Positions 16,975 through 25,940 are shown, counted from the first letter of the stretch. The stretch: 64,000 nucleotides of DNA from an uncultured Lachnospiraceae bacterium (GCA_958428365.1 CAUAFT010000011.1:1-64000), one strand, 5' to 3'. Notes: generated by a model not told the origin, from the letters alone. Numbers and translations are program-made.

Positions 16975-17064
16975 AATTCTGCGGCGGGAATTTTTCTTGT
17001 ATTTGTGGATAAAGTATAGTAAGATATAGCATAGACAGAAAAGATAAATATGGAGGAAATATTT

Positions 17065-17988
17065 ATGGCTATAGCATTGATCGTACTAATTATAATCGTA
17101 CTGGCGATTGCTGTTTCCTGTATTCGGATCGTACCGCAGGCACATGCAATGGTCATTGAGCGTTTAGGGGGATATCTTGCAACCTGGGGAGTGGGAATCC
17201 ATTTCAAAGTCCCATTTATCGACCGCGTTGCCAAGAAAGTGCTTTTAAAAGAGCAGGTGGTGGATTTTGCACCGCAGCCGGTGATCACGAAGGATAACGT
17301 TACAATGAGAATAGACACCGTTGTCTTTTTCCAGATCACGGATCCGAAACTCTTTGTATACGGTGTGGACAGCCCGATCATGGCAATTGAGAATCTGACG
17401 GCTACCACCCTCCGTAACATCATCGGAGATCTGGAACTGGATGAGACCTTAACATCCAGAGAGACCATCAATACGAAGATGAGAGCCTCCCTGGACGTGG
17501 CGACCGACCCTTGGGGAATCAAGGTCAACCGGGTGGAATTGAAGAACATCATTCCGCCGCAGGCAATTCAGGACGCCATGGAAAAACAGATGAAAGCAGA
17601 GCGTGAACGCCGTGAAGCCGTAACCAGAGCGGAAGGAGAAAAGACGGCGACCATCCTGGTAGCCCAGGGTAAGAAAGAATCCGCCATCCTGGATGCGGAA
17701 GCTGAGAAACAGGCAGCCATCCTTCGTGCGGAGGCTAAGAAAGAGGCCACCGTGCGGGAGGCAGAGGGTCAGGCAGAAGCTATCTTAAAGATCCAGCAGG
17801 CGAATGCAGACGGTCTGAAATTCTTAAAGGAGGCAGGACCAGACGACGCAGTGCTTCAGTTAAAGAGTCTGGAGGCATTTGCAAAAGCAGCCGATGGAAA
17901 AGCGACCAAGATCATTATTCCATCGGAAATTCAGGGAGTTGCCGGTCTGGTAAAATCCATTACCGAGGTAGCGACCGACACAGAATAG
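17065..17988 (+). CDS. SPFH/band 7 membrane protein (QmcA/stomatin-like)
   Basis: One N-terminal membrane helix (ALIVLIIIVLAIAVSCI) is followed by a stomatin/prohibitin domain with RIVPQAHAMVIERLGGYLATW and VTMRIDTVVFFQITDP. The long Ala/Glu coiled coil at about 180-250 is typical. Such proteins form large membrane-bound oligomers that organise microdomains and regulate membrane proteases. The ATG at 17065 is placed after GGAGG at 17052-17056; the ATG at 17050 overlaps that site. No NfeD partner is adjacent. Confidence 0.88.
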   Translation: MAIALIVLIIIVLAIAVSCIRIVPQAHAMVIERLGGYLATWGVGIHFKVPFIDRVAKKVLLKEQVVDFAPQPVITKDNVTMRIDTVVFFQITDPKLFVYGVDSPIMAIENLTATTLRNIIGDLELDETLTSRETINTKMRASLDVATDPWGIKVNRVELKNIIPPQAIQDAMEKQMKAERERREAVTRAEGEKTATILVAQGKKESAILDAEAEKQAAILRAEAKKEATVREAEGQAEAILKIQQANADGLKFLKEAGPDDAVLQLKSLEAFAKAADGKATKIIIPSEIQGVAGLVKSITEVATDTE

Positions 17989-18029
17989 AAGAGCAATCCG
18001 TCAGGAGAGCGTATCATAGTGAATCTTAC

Positions 18030-18058
18030 GGGCTGTTGGTGGAACTGACAGCCCCTTT
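18030..18058 (+). terminator. Weak terminator-like hairpin after the SPFH gene
   Basis: GGGCTGT at 18030-18036 pairs with ACAGCCC at 18048-18054, followed by only three T. It is a plausible but weak terminator. Confidence 0.4.
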
Positions 18059-18079
18059 CACATATAGCGCATTACATAA

Positions 18080-18116
18080 CCGGTATGGATCCGTCGCGAC
18101 GGCTGTGTCATACCGG
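18080..18116 (+). promoter_or_regulatory. Two-tier hairpin in the argF leader
   Basis: CCGGTATG (18080-18087) pairs with CATACCGG (18109-18116), and inside it CCGTC pairs with GACGG around a GC turn. There is no T-run. The structure ends only a few bases before the argF ribosome binding site (AGGAGG), so it could affect translation initiation or mRNA stability. Confidence 0.55.
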
Positions 18117-18136
18117 AACATATAGGAGGCAGACAG

Positions 18137-19126
18137 ATGAACTTAAAAGGACGTAACTTTTTAAAACTGAAGGATTTCACCCCGGAAGAGATCCTGTACA
18201 TGATCGATCTGGCAGAGGAGTTAAAGGCGAAGAAAAAGCAGGGAATCCGTCACGACAGTCTTGTGGGAAAAAACATTGCCCTGATCTTTGAAAAGACAAG
18301 CACCAGGACCCGCTGTTCCTTCGAAGTGGCAGCCCATGATCTGGGAATGCACGTTACATATTTAGACCCGTCCGGTTCCCAGATCGGGAAAAAGGAGAGT
18401 ATCGCGGATACGGCGCGGGTACTTGGCAGAATGTTTGACGGAATCGAATATCGTGGTTTTGGCCAGGATATCGTGGAAGAGCTTGCGGAATACGCGGGAG
18501 TTCCGGTCTGGAATGGACTCACCAATGAATTTCACCCGACCCAGATGTTAGCGGACATGCTCACCATCCGGGAGCATCTTGGAACCTTAAAGGGAGTAAA
18601 ACTGGTCTACATGGGAGACGCCCGTTACAACATGGGTAATTCTTTGATGGTGACCTGTGCCAAGCTGGGAATGCATTTTGTTGCGTGTACCTCGAAGCAT
18701 TATTTTCCAGAGACAGAGCTTGTGGACTACTGCAAAGAAGTGGCGGCTCAGACAGGCGGAAGCGTTACTCTGACCGAAGATGTGATGGAGGGCACAAAGG
18801 ATGCGGACGTAATCTACACCGATGTCTGGGTTTCCATGGGAGAACCGGAGGAAGTCTGGGAAGAGCGGATCCGTGAACTGATGCCTTATCAGGTCAATGC
18901 CAAAGCCATGGAAAATGCCAAAGAGGGAGCCATTTTCATGCACTGTCTTCCGGCATTCCATGATCTGAAGACGAAGATCGGACAGGAGATCTATGAAAAA
19001 TTCGGCATCTCTGAGATGGAAGTGACAGACGAAGTATTTGAGAGCAGCCAGTCCGTTGTCTTTGACGAGGCGGAGAACCGTATGCACACCATCAAAGCGG
19101 TGATGTTAGCAACGTTAGGAGAGTAA
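18137..19126 (+). CDS. argF: Ornithine carbamoyltransferase
   Basis: This cytosolic enzyme joins carbamoyl phosphate and ornithine to give citrulline, in arginine synthesis or, in reverse, in arginine fermentation. STRTR is the carbamoyl-phosphate site, HPTQMLADMLTI the second substrate loop, and HCLPAFHD the ornithine-side motif. Its length of 329 residues is normal. No other arginine gene is beside it, so biosynthetic ArgF and catabolic ArcB cannot be told apart from context. birA follows two bases after the stop. Confidence 0.93.
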   Translation: MNLKGRNFLKLKDFTPEEILYMIDLAEELKAKKKQGIRHDSLVGKNIALIFEKTSTRTRCSFEVAAHDLGMHVTYLDPSGSQIGKKESIADTARVLGRMFDGIEYRGFGQDIVEELAEYAGVPVWNGLTNEFHPTQMLADMLTIREHLGTLKGVKLVYMGDARYNMGNSLMVTCAKLGMHFVACTSKHYFPETELVDYCKEVAAQTGGSVTLTEDVMEGTKDADVIYTDVWVSMGEPEEVWEERIRELMPYQVNAKAMENAKEGAIFMHCLPAFHDLKTKIGQEIYEKFGISEMEVTDEVFESSQSVVFDEAENRMHTIKAVMLATLGE

Positions 19127-19128
19127 TC

Positions 19129-20106
19129 TTGAAATCGGAGATATTAGCGGCTCTTCGCAGCGCCGACGGCTATGTGTCCGGCCAGGAACTCTGCGAGCGT
19201 TTCGGAGTGTCCAGAACGGCGGTGTGGAAAGCCATCAATCAGTTGAAACAGGCGGGCTATGAGATTGAAGCCCTTCAAAACAAGGGATATCGTATGGTTT
19301 CCTCCCCCGATATTCTGAATAAGACAGAGCTTATGAGCAATCGGAAAACAGCGTGGATCGGAGAGGAAATCTATTATTTTGACAGCACGGACTCCACCAA
19401 TACCCGTGCCAAAAAGCTGGCGGAGGAGGGCGCCGTCCACGGAACCTATGTGGTGGCGGACGAGCAGACCGGAGGCAGAGGCAGAAGAGGACGGGGCTGG
19501 GATTCTCAGAAAGGGATCTCCATCTACATGTCCCTGATCCTAAAACCGGAGATCGAACCGGGAAACGCCTCCATGCTGACCCTTGTGGCGGCAATGGCAG
19601 TTGCCGATGGAATTGAGAAAACCACAGGACTGGACTGCCAGATCAAGTGGCCCAATGATATCGTGGTAAACGGAAAAAAGGTCTGTGGGATCCTCACGGA
19701 GATGAGCACCCAGATCGATTATATCAACTATATCGTCATCGGCATCGGGATCAACGTCCACAATGAATCCTTCCCGGAGGAGTTAAAGGAGACTGCCACC
19801 TCTCTCTATCTGGAGAGCGGGAAGAAGCAGAACCGGGGAGCCATCATTGAGGCGGTGTGGGAAGCCTTTGAGGGATATTATGACATCTATTTAAAGACTC
19901 AGGATATGCAGGGTCTGGTGAAAAAATACAATGGCAAACTTGCCAACATGAACAAGCAGGTCCGTGTGCTGGATCCCAGGGAACCTTTTGAAGGAAAAGC
20001 CATGGGCATTACGCCGAAAGGAGAGCTGATCGTGGACACCTGGGAGGCGAGAAAGCTGGTGTCTTCCGGGGAGGTGTCTGTCCGGGGACTCTACGGATAT
20101 GTGTGA
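19129..20106 (+). CDS. birA: BirA, biotin-protein ligase and repressor
   Basis: The N-terminal winged helix-turn-helix (SGQELCERFGVSRTAVWKAINQLKQAGYEIEA) is followed by the ligase domain with GGRGRRGRGWDS (biotinyl-AMP loop), IKWPNDIVVNGKKVCGIL and the C-terminal SH3-like domain ending VRGLYGYV. It attaches biotin to carboxylase carrier proteins and can repress biotin genes. The start is a TTG at 19129 with TAGGAGAG upstream. It lies directly after argF, an apparently chance operon pairing. Confidence 0.95.
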   Translation: MKSEILAALRSADGYVSGQELCERFGVSRTAVWKAINQLKQAGYEIEALQNKGYRMVSSPDILNKTELMSNRKTAWIGEEIYYFDSTDSTNTRAKKLAEEGAVHGTYVVADEQTGGRGRRGRGWDSQKGISIYMSLILKPEIEPGNASMLTLVAAMAVADGIEKTTGLDCQIKWPNDIVVNGKKVCGILTEMSTQIDYINYIVIGIGINVHNESFPEELKETATSLYLESGKKQNRGAIIEAVWEAFEGYYDIYLKTQDMQGLVKKYNGKLANMNKQVRVLDPREPFEGKAMGITPKGELIVDTWEARKLVSSGEVSVRGLYGYV

Positions 20107-20174
20107 TCGTTAAAAAAATCACAATCAGGACAGGTTCTGAAAAATAGTCTAAAACCGGAACTCAGGAGGGAAAA

Positions 20175-20513
20175 ATGTATCAGGATGAGGTCGTATTGTG
20201 CGGTTCAAGCGCCTACAACAAGAAATATTATCTGAGCGAGGACTTTGAGGGACTTCCTCAAAGCATTCAGGATGAATTGAAGATCATGTGCGTATTGTAT
20301 ACGGAGGATGTGGGAGGAACCTTAGAGCTTGTCTTTGACGAGGAAGGGAATCTCCATTTCCGAACCGATGCGGATGAGGGAGATCTGCTCTATGACGATA
20401 TTGGAAGCGTGTTGAAGATCAAACAGCTTCAGAGGGAGAAGAGGGAATTGTTAGAATCCCTGGAGATGTACTTTAAGGTATTTTTCTTAGGAGAGGACTT
20501 TGAGGAGGAATAA
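20175..20513 (+). CDS. DUF6145-like conserved protein
   Basis: This acidic 112-residue cytosolic protein contains SEDFEGLPQSIQDELKIMCVLYTEDVGGTLELVFDEEGNL, which I recall as a conserved Lachnospiraceae family (DUF6145) of unknown function. It has no catalytic motif. GGAGGG lies upstream of the ATG, and the stop is three bases before coaX. The fixed place beside coaX and dusB suggests a housekeeping role, but none is known. Confidence 0.6.
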   Translation: MYQDEVVLCGSSAYNKKYYLSEDFEGLPQSIQDELKIMCVLYTEDVGGTLELVFDEEGNLHFRTDADEGDLLYDDIGSVLKIKQLQREKRELLESLEMYFKVFFLGEDFEEE

Positions 20514-20516
20514 GAG

Positions 20517-21299
20517 ATGCTGTTAACCATAGATGTGGGAAATACAAATATTACAGTGGGAGTGTTCGAGGGAGAGAAGGTGGTCACCACCTTTCGTCTG
20601 ACCACAAAGCAGGCGAGAACTTCGGATGAGTATGCCATTGCCCTGTCGGGGGTGCTGCTGCAGAATGGAATTTCTTTTAAAAGCGTCAACGACGTGATCA
20701 TTTCATCGGTGGTTCCAAATGTCATGCACTCGCTGATCAGTGCCATCATCAAATATCTGGGGATCAAGCCGATCATCGTAGAATCGGGGATCAAGACCGG
20801 AATCCGTATTGTGACGGAGAACCCGAAGCAGATCGGGGCGGATCGGATCGTAGATGCGGCGGCGGCTTACGAACTCTACGGTGGTCCTGTTATCGTCATC
20901 GACTTCGGAACGGCCACCACCTACGATCTGGTGGATGCAGAGGGAGCGTTTTTGGCGGGGATCACGGCTCCGGGGATTCGTACCTCCGCAAAAGCCATGT
21001 GGGAGGATGCGGCAAAGCTGCCGGAGATCGAGATCAAAAAGCCAAAGAGTATCCTTGCCAAAGAGACCATCAGCAGTATGCAGGCTGGTCTGGTCTACGG
21101 ACAGATCGGACAGACGGAATATATCATCAAGCAGATCAAAGAGGAGGCAAGATCCCTTGGAGATATCAAGGTGGTGGCAACGGGAGGTCTGGGCAGTATT
21201 ATCGCGCCGGAAACAAGATCCATTGATATCTACGACCCGAATCTGACTCTTCAGGGAATGCGCCTGATCTATGAAAAGCAGAGCCGGAGTGAGAAATAA
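20517..21299 (+). CDS. coaX: Type III pantothenate kinase
   Basis: CoaX phosphorylates pantothenate, the first step of coenzyme A synthesis. The motifs are MLLTIDVGNTNITVGVFEG (phosphate 1 loop), GADRIVDAAAAYELYGGP, VIDFGTATTYDLVDAEGAF (phosphate 2) and ATGGLGSIIAPE (adenosine loop). The length of 260 residues is typical. It ends in an overlap with the dusB start codon, so the two are coupled. Confidence 0.95.
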   Translation: MLLTIDVGNTNITVGVFEGEKVVTTFRLTTKQARTSDEYAIALSGVLLQNGISFKSVNDVIISSVVPNVMHSLISAIIKYLGIKPIIVESGIKTGIRIVTENPKQIGADRIVDAAAAYELYGGPVIVIDFGTATTYDLVDAEGAFLAGITAPGIRTSAKAMWEDAAKLPEIEIKKPKSILAKETISSMQAGLVYGQIGQTEYIIKQIKEEARSLGDIKVVATGGLGSIIAPETRSIDIYDPNLTLQGMRLIYEKQSRSEK

Positions 21300-22345
21300 T
21301 GGCGGAAAAATACTCTGATAAAAACAGAACGGATATCTGTAAAAACTGCAAAAACACAGAATATGGGGATGAGAGACATAAGATCCGGGAACTTAAGATC
21401 GGAAACGTCACATTGGAAAACGATCTGATCCTGGGACCAATGGCAGGGGTAACGGACCTGCCATTTCGACTGCTCTGCAAGGAACAGGGAGCCGGGCTCT
21501 TGTGCATGGAGATGGTCAGCGCCAAGGGAATCCTGTATAATAACAAAAATACCCGTTTTCTTCTGACGATTGACGAAAGGGAACGCCCGGTATCCCTACA
21601 GCTCTTTGGCTCCGATCCTGATATCATCAGCGAACAGGCAAAGCGGATCGAGGAACTGTCCTTTGACATTCTGGACATCAACATGGGCTGTCCGGTGCCG
21701 AAGGTGGTCAACAACGGAGATGGCTCCGCTCTTATGAAAAACCCGGTCCTGGCGGGCGAGATCATTGAAAAGACAGTCCGCGCTATCCAAAAACCTGTCA
21801 CGGTGAAGATTCGAAAAGGTTTTGACGAGGCGCATATCAACGCAGTGGAGTTGGCGCATATCGCACAGGAGTCCGGCGCGGCTGCGGTTGCCGTCCACGG
21901 AAGAACCAGAGAACAGTACTATTCCGGCAGGGCGGACTGGGAGATCATAAGGCTGGTAAAAGAGGCGGTCAAAATTCCAGTCATCGGAAACGGGGATGTG
22001 CGTTCCCCGCAGGATGCCGTAAAGATGCGGGAGGAGACCGGGTGCGATGGGATCATGATCGCCCGCGGAGCCCAGGGAAATCCCTGGATCTTTCAACAGA
22101 TTCTCCACTATGAGAAGACCGGGGAGTATCTGCCGAAGCCCAAGCCGGAAGAAGTCGTCGCAATGATCCTGCGCCATGCCAGGATGCAGATGGAGTTCAA
22201 AGGTGAGTATACGGGAATGAGAGAAATCCGCAAACATGCCGCCTGGTATACGGCGGGCTATAAGAACTCGACGAAGCTGCGGGGCAGGATCAACGAGACG
22301 GAAACTTACGAAGAGCTTGCCGAACTGCTGAAATCCTTGACATAA
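21299..22345 (+). CDS. dusB: tRNA-dihydrouridine synthase DusB
   Basis: This FMN enzyme reduces uridine to dihydrouridine in tRNA. GPMAGVTDLPFRLLCKEQGAG, the catalytic Cys in DINMGCPVPKVVNNGDGSALM, the HGRTREQYYSG motif and GNGDVRSPQDA are all present. The N-terminal 30 residues, with CKNCKNTEYG, are unusual. A later ATG near 21371 gives a more standard N-terminus, but the 21299 start overlaps the coaX stop in the common coupled arrangement. The greA promoter overlaps its 3' end. Confidence 0.92.
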   Translation: MAEKYSDKNRTDICKNCKNTEYGDERHKIRELKIGNVTLENDLILGPMAGVTDLPFRLLCKEQGAGLLCMEMVSAKGILYNNKNTRFLLTIDERERPVSLQLFGSDPDIISEQAKRIEELSFDILDINMGCPVPKVVNNGDGSALMKNPVLAGEIIEKTVRAIQKPVTVKIRKGFDEAHINAVELAHIAQESGAAAVAVHGRTREQYYSGRADWEIIRLVKEAVKIPVIGNGDVRSPQDAVKMREETGCDGIMIARGAQGNPWIFQQILHYEKTGEYLPKPKPEEVVAMILRHARMQMEFKGEYTGMREIRKHAAWYTAGYKNSTKLRGRINETETYEELAELLKSLT

Positions 22346-22366
22346 AGCGGGATTGGCGGGTATAAT
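22337..22366 (+). promoter_or_regulatory. Sigma-A promoter for greA-lysS
   Basis: Perfect TTGACA (22337-22342) and TATAAT (22361-22366) hexamers are separated by 18 bases, overlapping the dusB stop codon. The first gene downstream is greA. Confidence 0.8.
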
Positions 22367-22429
22367 ACTATGAATGTAAAAAAGTCTGTATTTAAGAATA
22401 GAAATAAATAAAGAAGGGTAGAAAAAGTC

Positions 22430-22909
22430 ATGGACAAGAAGAATCTATTAACTTACGAAGGATTACAGAAGTTAGAGAACGAATTACAGGACTTAAAAGT
22501 AGTGAGAAGAAAAGAAGTCTCTCAGAAAATCAAAGAGGCGAGAGAGCAGGGAGACTTATCCGAGAATGCGGAGTACGACGCAGCCAAGGACGAACAGCGC
22601 GACATCGAAGCCCGTATTGACGAGATTGAAAAAATCTTAAAAAATGCGGAGGTTGTCATTGAGGAAGAAGTGGATCTGGACAAGATCAGCGTGGGCTGCC
22701 GCGTACGGATCCTGGATATGGAATATGACGAGGAACTGGAATATAAGATCGTAGGTTCCACAGAGGCAAGCAGCCTGAAAGGAAAGATTTCCAACGAGTC
22801 TCCGGTGGGAAAAGCATTGCTGGGCGCAAAAGTAAATGATATTGTAACCGTGGAGACCCAGGCGGGAGACTTAAATTATAAAGTATTAGAAATTCAAAGA
22901 TCAAATTAA
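22430..22909 (+). CDS. greA: Transcription elongation factor GreA
   Basis: GreA enters the RNA polymerase secondary channel and stimulates transcript cleavage to rescue backtracked complexes. The N-terminal coiled coil carries the tip acidic pair in SENAEYDAAKDEQ, and the C-terminal FKBP-like domain contains ISNESPVGKALLGAKVNDIVTVETQAG. The length of 159 residues is standard. lysS follows 11 bases later, a common clostridial arrangement. Confidence 0.96.
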   Translation: MDKKNLLTYEGLQKLENELQDLKVVRRKEVSQKIKEAREQGDLSENAEYDAAKDEQRDIEARIDEIEKILKNAEVVIEEEVDLDKISVGCRVRILDMEYDEELEYKIVGSTEASSLKGKISNESPVGKALLGAKVNDIVTVETQAGDLNYKVLEIQRSN

Positions 22910-22920
22910 AGGAGAGCAAA

Positions 22921-24417
22921 ATGGCGGAACAAAAGCAGAAAAATACACAGGAACCAGATATTAATCAGTTGATCAAGGTACGCCATGAGAAACTTGCAGA
23001 CCTGCAGGCCAATGGCAACGATCCTTTTTTGATCACCAAATTTGATGTGACTCATCACAGCATGGACATCAAGGACAATTACGAGGAGCTGGAAGAGCAG
23101 ACCGTAACCGTAGCAGGACGTATGATGCAGAAACGTGTGATGGGAAAGGCTTCTTTTTGCAATATTCAGGACTTGAAGGGAAATATTCAGTCTTATGTGG
23201 CGAGGGATGAGATCGGAGAGGATTCCTACAAGGCGTTTAAGAAAATGGATGTGGGCGATATCGTTGGCATCACCGGATTTGTATTCAAGACCAAGACCGG
23301 AGAAATCTCCATCCATGCAAAAGAAGTGACTCTTCTCTCCAAGAGCTTACAGATCTTACCGGAAAAATTCCATGGTCTGACCAACACAGACATCCGTTAC
23401 AGACAGCGCTATGTGGACCTCATCATGAATCAGGATGTGAAAGATACCTTTATCAAGCGCTCAAAGATCCTCAGCAGTATCCGTCATTATCTGGACGGAC
23501 AGGGCTTCATGGAGGTGGAGACGCCGATGCTGGTATCCAATGCGGGAGGCGCTGCGGCAAGACCCTTCGAGACACATTTTAACGCTTTAAACGAAGATCT
23601 GAAACTGAGAATTTCTCTGGAGCTGTATCTGAAGAGACTGATCGTGGGCGGTCTGGAGAGAGTCTATGAGATCGGACGGGTGTTCCGCAACGAGGGTGTG
23701 GATACGAGACATAACCCGGAGTTTACCCTGATGGAATTATATCAGGCATATACCGATTATCACGGTATGATGGATCTGACAGAGAATCTTTATCGTCATG
23801 TAGCGCAGGAGGTTGTGGGAAGTCTGGAACTGCCGTATGGCGAGCATGTCATTGACTTATCCAAACCGTTTGAGCGGATCACCATGGTGGATGCCGTTAA
23901 GAAATATGCCAATGTGGATTTCAATGAGATCAAAGATACGGAGGAAGCAAAGGCAGTTGCCAAAGAGCATCACATTGAATTCGAGGAACATCACAAGAAG
24001 GGCGATATCCTGAATCTCTTCTTTGAGGAATATGTGGAGGAGCATCTGATCCAGCCGACCTTTGTCATGGATCACCCAATTGAGATCTCACCGCTGACCA
24101 AGAAGAAACCGGAAAATCCGGAGTATGTGGAGCGGTTTGAGTTCTTCATCAACGGATGGGAGATGGCGAATGCTTACTCCGAGCTGAATGATCCGATTGA
24201 TCAAAGAGAGCGTTTTAAGGCGCAGGAGGAGCTGTTGGCACAGGGAAATGAAGAGGCGAATACGACGGATGAGGACTTTATGAACGCGCTGAATCATGGT
24301 ATGCCGCCGACAGGTGGAATTGGATTTGGTATTGACAGGATGGTTATGATTATGACGAATTCGGCTGCGATCCGGGATGTGCTTTTGTTCCCGACGATGA
24401 AGAGCTTGGATAAATAA
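22921..24417 (+). CDS. lysS: Lysyl-tRNA synthetase, class II
   Basis: The N-terminal OB-fold anticodon-binding domain is followed by the class II catalytic core. Motif 1 lies in GFMEVETPMLVSNAGGAAARPF, motif 2 in RVFRNEGVDTRHNPEFTLMELYQAY, and motif 3 in GGIGFGIDRMVMIMTNS. Its length of 498 residues is normal. It is the last housekeeping gene before the AT-rich island. Confidence 0.97.
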   Translation: MAEQKQKNTQEPDINQLIKVRHEKLADLQANGNDPFLITKFDVTHHSMDIKDNYEELEEQTVTVAGRMMQKRVMGKASFCNIQDLKGNIQSYVARDEIGEDSYKAFKKMDVGDIVGITGFVFKTKTGEISIHAKEVTLLSKSLQILPEKFHGLTNTDIRYRQRYVDLIMNQDVKDTFIKRSKILSSIRHYLDGQGFMEVETPMLVSNAGGAAARPFETHFNALNEDLKLRISLELYLKRLIVGGLERVYEIGRVFRNEGVDTRHNPEFTLMELYQAYTDYHGMMDLTENLYRHVAQEVVGSLELPYGEHVIDLSKPFERITMVDAVKKYANVDFNEIKDTEEAKAVAKEHHIEFEEHHKKGDILNLFFEEYVEEHLIQPTFVMDHPIEISPLTKKKPENPEYVERFEFFINGWEMANAYSELNDPIDQRERFKAQEELLAQGNEEANTTDEDFMNALNHGMPPTGGIGFGIDRMVMIMTNSAAIRDVLLFPTMKSLDK

Positions 24418-24454
24418 AGTGGCTTAAATACTGGCTTTGCGAGGTTTGAACACC

Positions 24455-24478
24455 ACGCCATACGCCAATTTTACGCCA
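24455..24478. repeat. Triple ACGCCA direct repeat at the island edge
   Basis: ACGCCA occurs at 24455, 24462 and 24473, just after lysS, where base composition turns AT-rich. Such short repeats are common near integrase arm sites of integrative elements. No matching copy was found at the right end near 29600. Confidence 0.3.
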
Positions 24479-24543
24479 AATGATGCAGAGTTTGATGTAA
24501 GACAATGATATAATGATGTGGAATCAGACGATATGACAACTGG

Positions 24544-24584
24544 AACCCCGTTAGATAGAGAAATCTGTCTGATGGGGTTTTCTT
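24544..24584 (+). terminator. Intrinsic terminator downstream of lysS
   Basis: AACCCCGTTAGATAG pairs with CTGTCTGATGGGGTT around a short loop, with G-U pairs, followed by TTTCTTG. It separates the housekeeping genes from the island. Confidence 0.75.
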
Positions 24585-24697
24585 GTATATTGAGGTAATA
24601 TGATTACAGAATGCAAATTATTGTCTATGGTATGTGGTGACGGAGTAGTGCGAGTTCATATAGTTTAATTATTAAATGTTTTAAGGGTGGCAATTTT

Positions 24698-25318
24698 ATG
24701 AAACAAAAGGTAAATATTGATAAGTATGTTGGAAAAGATGGAAAATATATTATATCCATGAATAAGTCATTTAAACAGGCATTTAGTGTATTAGAGCTGA
24801 AGCACATAAATTTGATGCTGAGAATCAATAGAATTAATAGAATGTGTTTTGAATATACTAAGAAATGGAAGAGAGAAAAAACAAAATGGAATAATACAAA
24901 TTATGAATTTGCTTTCTTACAAGAGGAAATTATATATCATATGCGTAGAGTCGTTGACGATATGATTTCAATAGTTTGGATTCAGAATCAGATGGAAAGT
25001 CAACAGAATGTAGTTAAAATAGAAATAGATTCTATAGGTAGATATTTAAACAAAAAGGATTCTGATTTTAAGTGTTTTGATGAATGCATAGAATTTTTAA
25101 AAATAATAAATAGTATTTCAAATTCGTATAAACATTCAGTTTATCAAACTGTCCAAATCTTGATTAGTCAAGAAGAACCATCCTTTTATGTTTATGGATA
25201 TAAATCAAATGATACAAATAATACGGAGGGAGAATATTTATATAGTCAGACTGAATTATTAGAAGGATTTGAAAAAATGTTAAATATATATTTAAGAGAA
25301 GTTTATGAAACGGAATAG
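24698..25318 (+). CDS. Hypothetical helical protein of the AT-rich island
   Basis: I do not recognise this 206-residue protein. It is Lys, Ile and Asn rich, predicted mostly alpha-helical, and lacks a signal peptide or membrane helix. A segment reading INSISNSYKHSVYQT vaguely recalls N-x-x-x-H motifs of HEPN or Abi-like helical bundles, but this is weak. AAGGGTGG precedes the ATG. It is separated from the IetAS genes by a terminator-like hairpin, so it is probably its own transcription unit. Confidence 0.5.
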   Translation: MKQKVNIDKYVGKDGKYIISMNKSFKQAFSVLELKHINLMLRINRINRMCFEYTKKWKREKTKWNNTNYEFAFLQEEIIYHMRRVVDDMISIVWIQNQMESQQNVVKIEIDSIGRYLNKKDSDFKCFDECIEFLKIINSISNSYKHSVYQTVQILISQEEPSFYVYGYKSNDTNNTEGEYLYSQTELLEGFEKMLNIYLREVYETE

Positions 25319-25400
25319 GGGACTATATATCTATGCCATCCTATTATAATCATCCTATATCTGAATGAAAAATAAATATTGATTCAAAACTTTTAAGTAT

Positions 25401-25452
25401 TGACACCGCTTCGCCCATGACGATAAATCAAGGGCTGAGGTGGTGTCATTTC
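25401..25452 (+). terminator. Terminator-like hairpin in the island
   Basis: TGACACCGCTTCGCCC pairs with GGGCTGAGGTGGTGTCA around a 15-base loop, then TTTCTTA. It ends the transcript of the hypothetical gene upstream. Confidence 0.65.
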
Positions 25453-25657
25453 TTATAGTCATAAGTTGTCAGAGAAGAAGGTTGAAAGATACATTCTTTT
25501 TTTGATGCCTATAATTAATTTACGGAAGGAGAATCAGATTAAAGGCGAAGCTGGAAGCGATGAAAGTAAAGGTTGCTGGAGGCGAGTTGGAAAAGCGGGG
25601 CATGAATAAGAAAAAAGAGAAAGGGGTGATTTTATAGGAGTGATTGTGGATACAATA

Positions 25658-25686
25658 TTGTAAAGGAATATAACATGTGTTATACT
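25658..25686 (+). promoter_or_regulatory. Promoter of the XRE-IetAS unit with overlapping palindromic operator
   Basis: TTGTAA (25658-25663) and TATACT (25681-25686) are separated by 17 bases. A palindrome at 25669-25684 (TATAACA-TG-TGTTATA, perfect 7-bp arms) covers the -10 region, and a further half site TGTTATA lies at 25711-25717. An XRE repressor gene begins at 25740, so autorepression is likely. Confidence 0.65.
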
Positions 25687-25739
25687 TAATTTTAAGAGAA
25701 ATGTAGCAAATGTTATATTTTATGAATAGTGAGGACGAG

Positions 25740-25940
25740 ATGAAATATTCTGAATTTGTAAAAAAAGTAAGAAAACAATTAAATTATACACAAAAGGAAC
25801 TTGCAGAGGCACTTGATGTTAGCTATGCCACGGTAAATCGTTGGGAAAATAATCAAGCATTACCAAGTAAGCTGGCTGTAAAAAGTTTTCTTGATTTCTG
25901 TGAGAACAATTTTATTGATACAACCGACTTGGAAGATTGA
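25740..25940 (+). CDS. XRE-family helix-turn-helix regulator
   Basis: This 66-residue single-domain protein has a textbook HTH: LNYTQKELAEALDVSYATVNRWENNQALPSKLA. The start at 25740 follows GAGG at 25731-25734; an in-frame ATG at 25710 has no site. It sits directly upstream of the AAA+/subtilase pair and is transcribed with it. The palindrome over its own promoter suggests that it controls the unit. Confidence 0.88.
   Translation: MKYSEFVKKVRKQLNYTQKELAEALDVSYATVNRWENNQALPSKLAVKSFLDFCENNFIDTTDLED

Noticed and set aside
24430..24540. A tRNA gene serving as attachment site for the island after lysS
   Set aside because: No cloverleaf or conserved T-loop bases could be found there.
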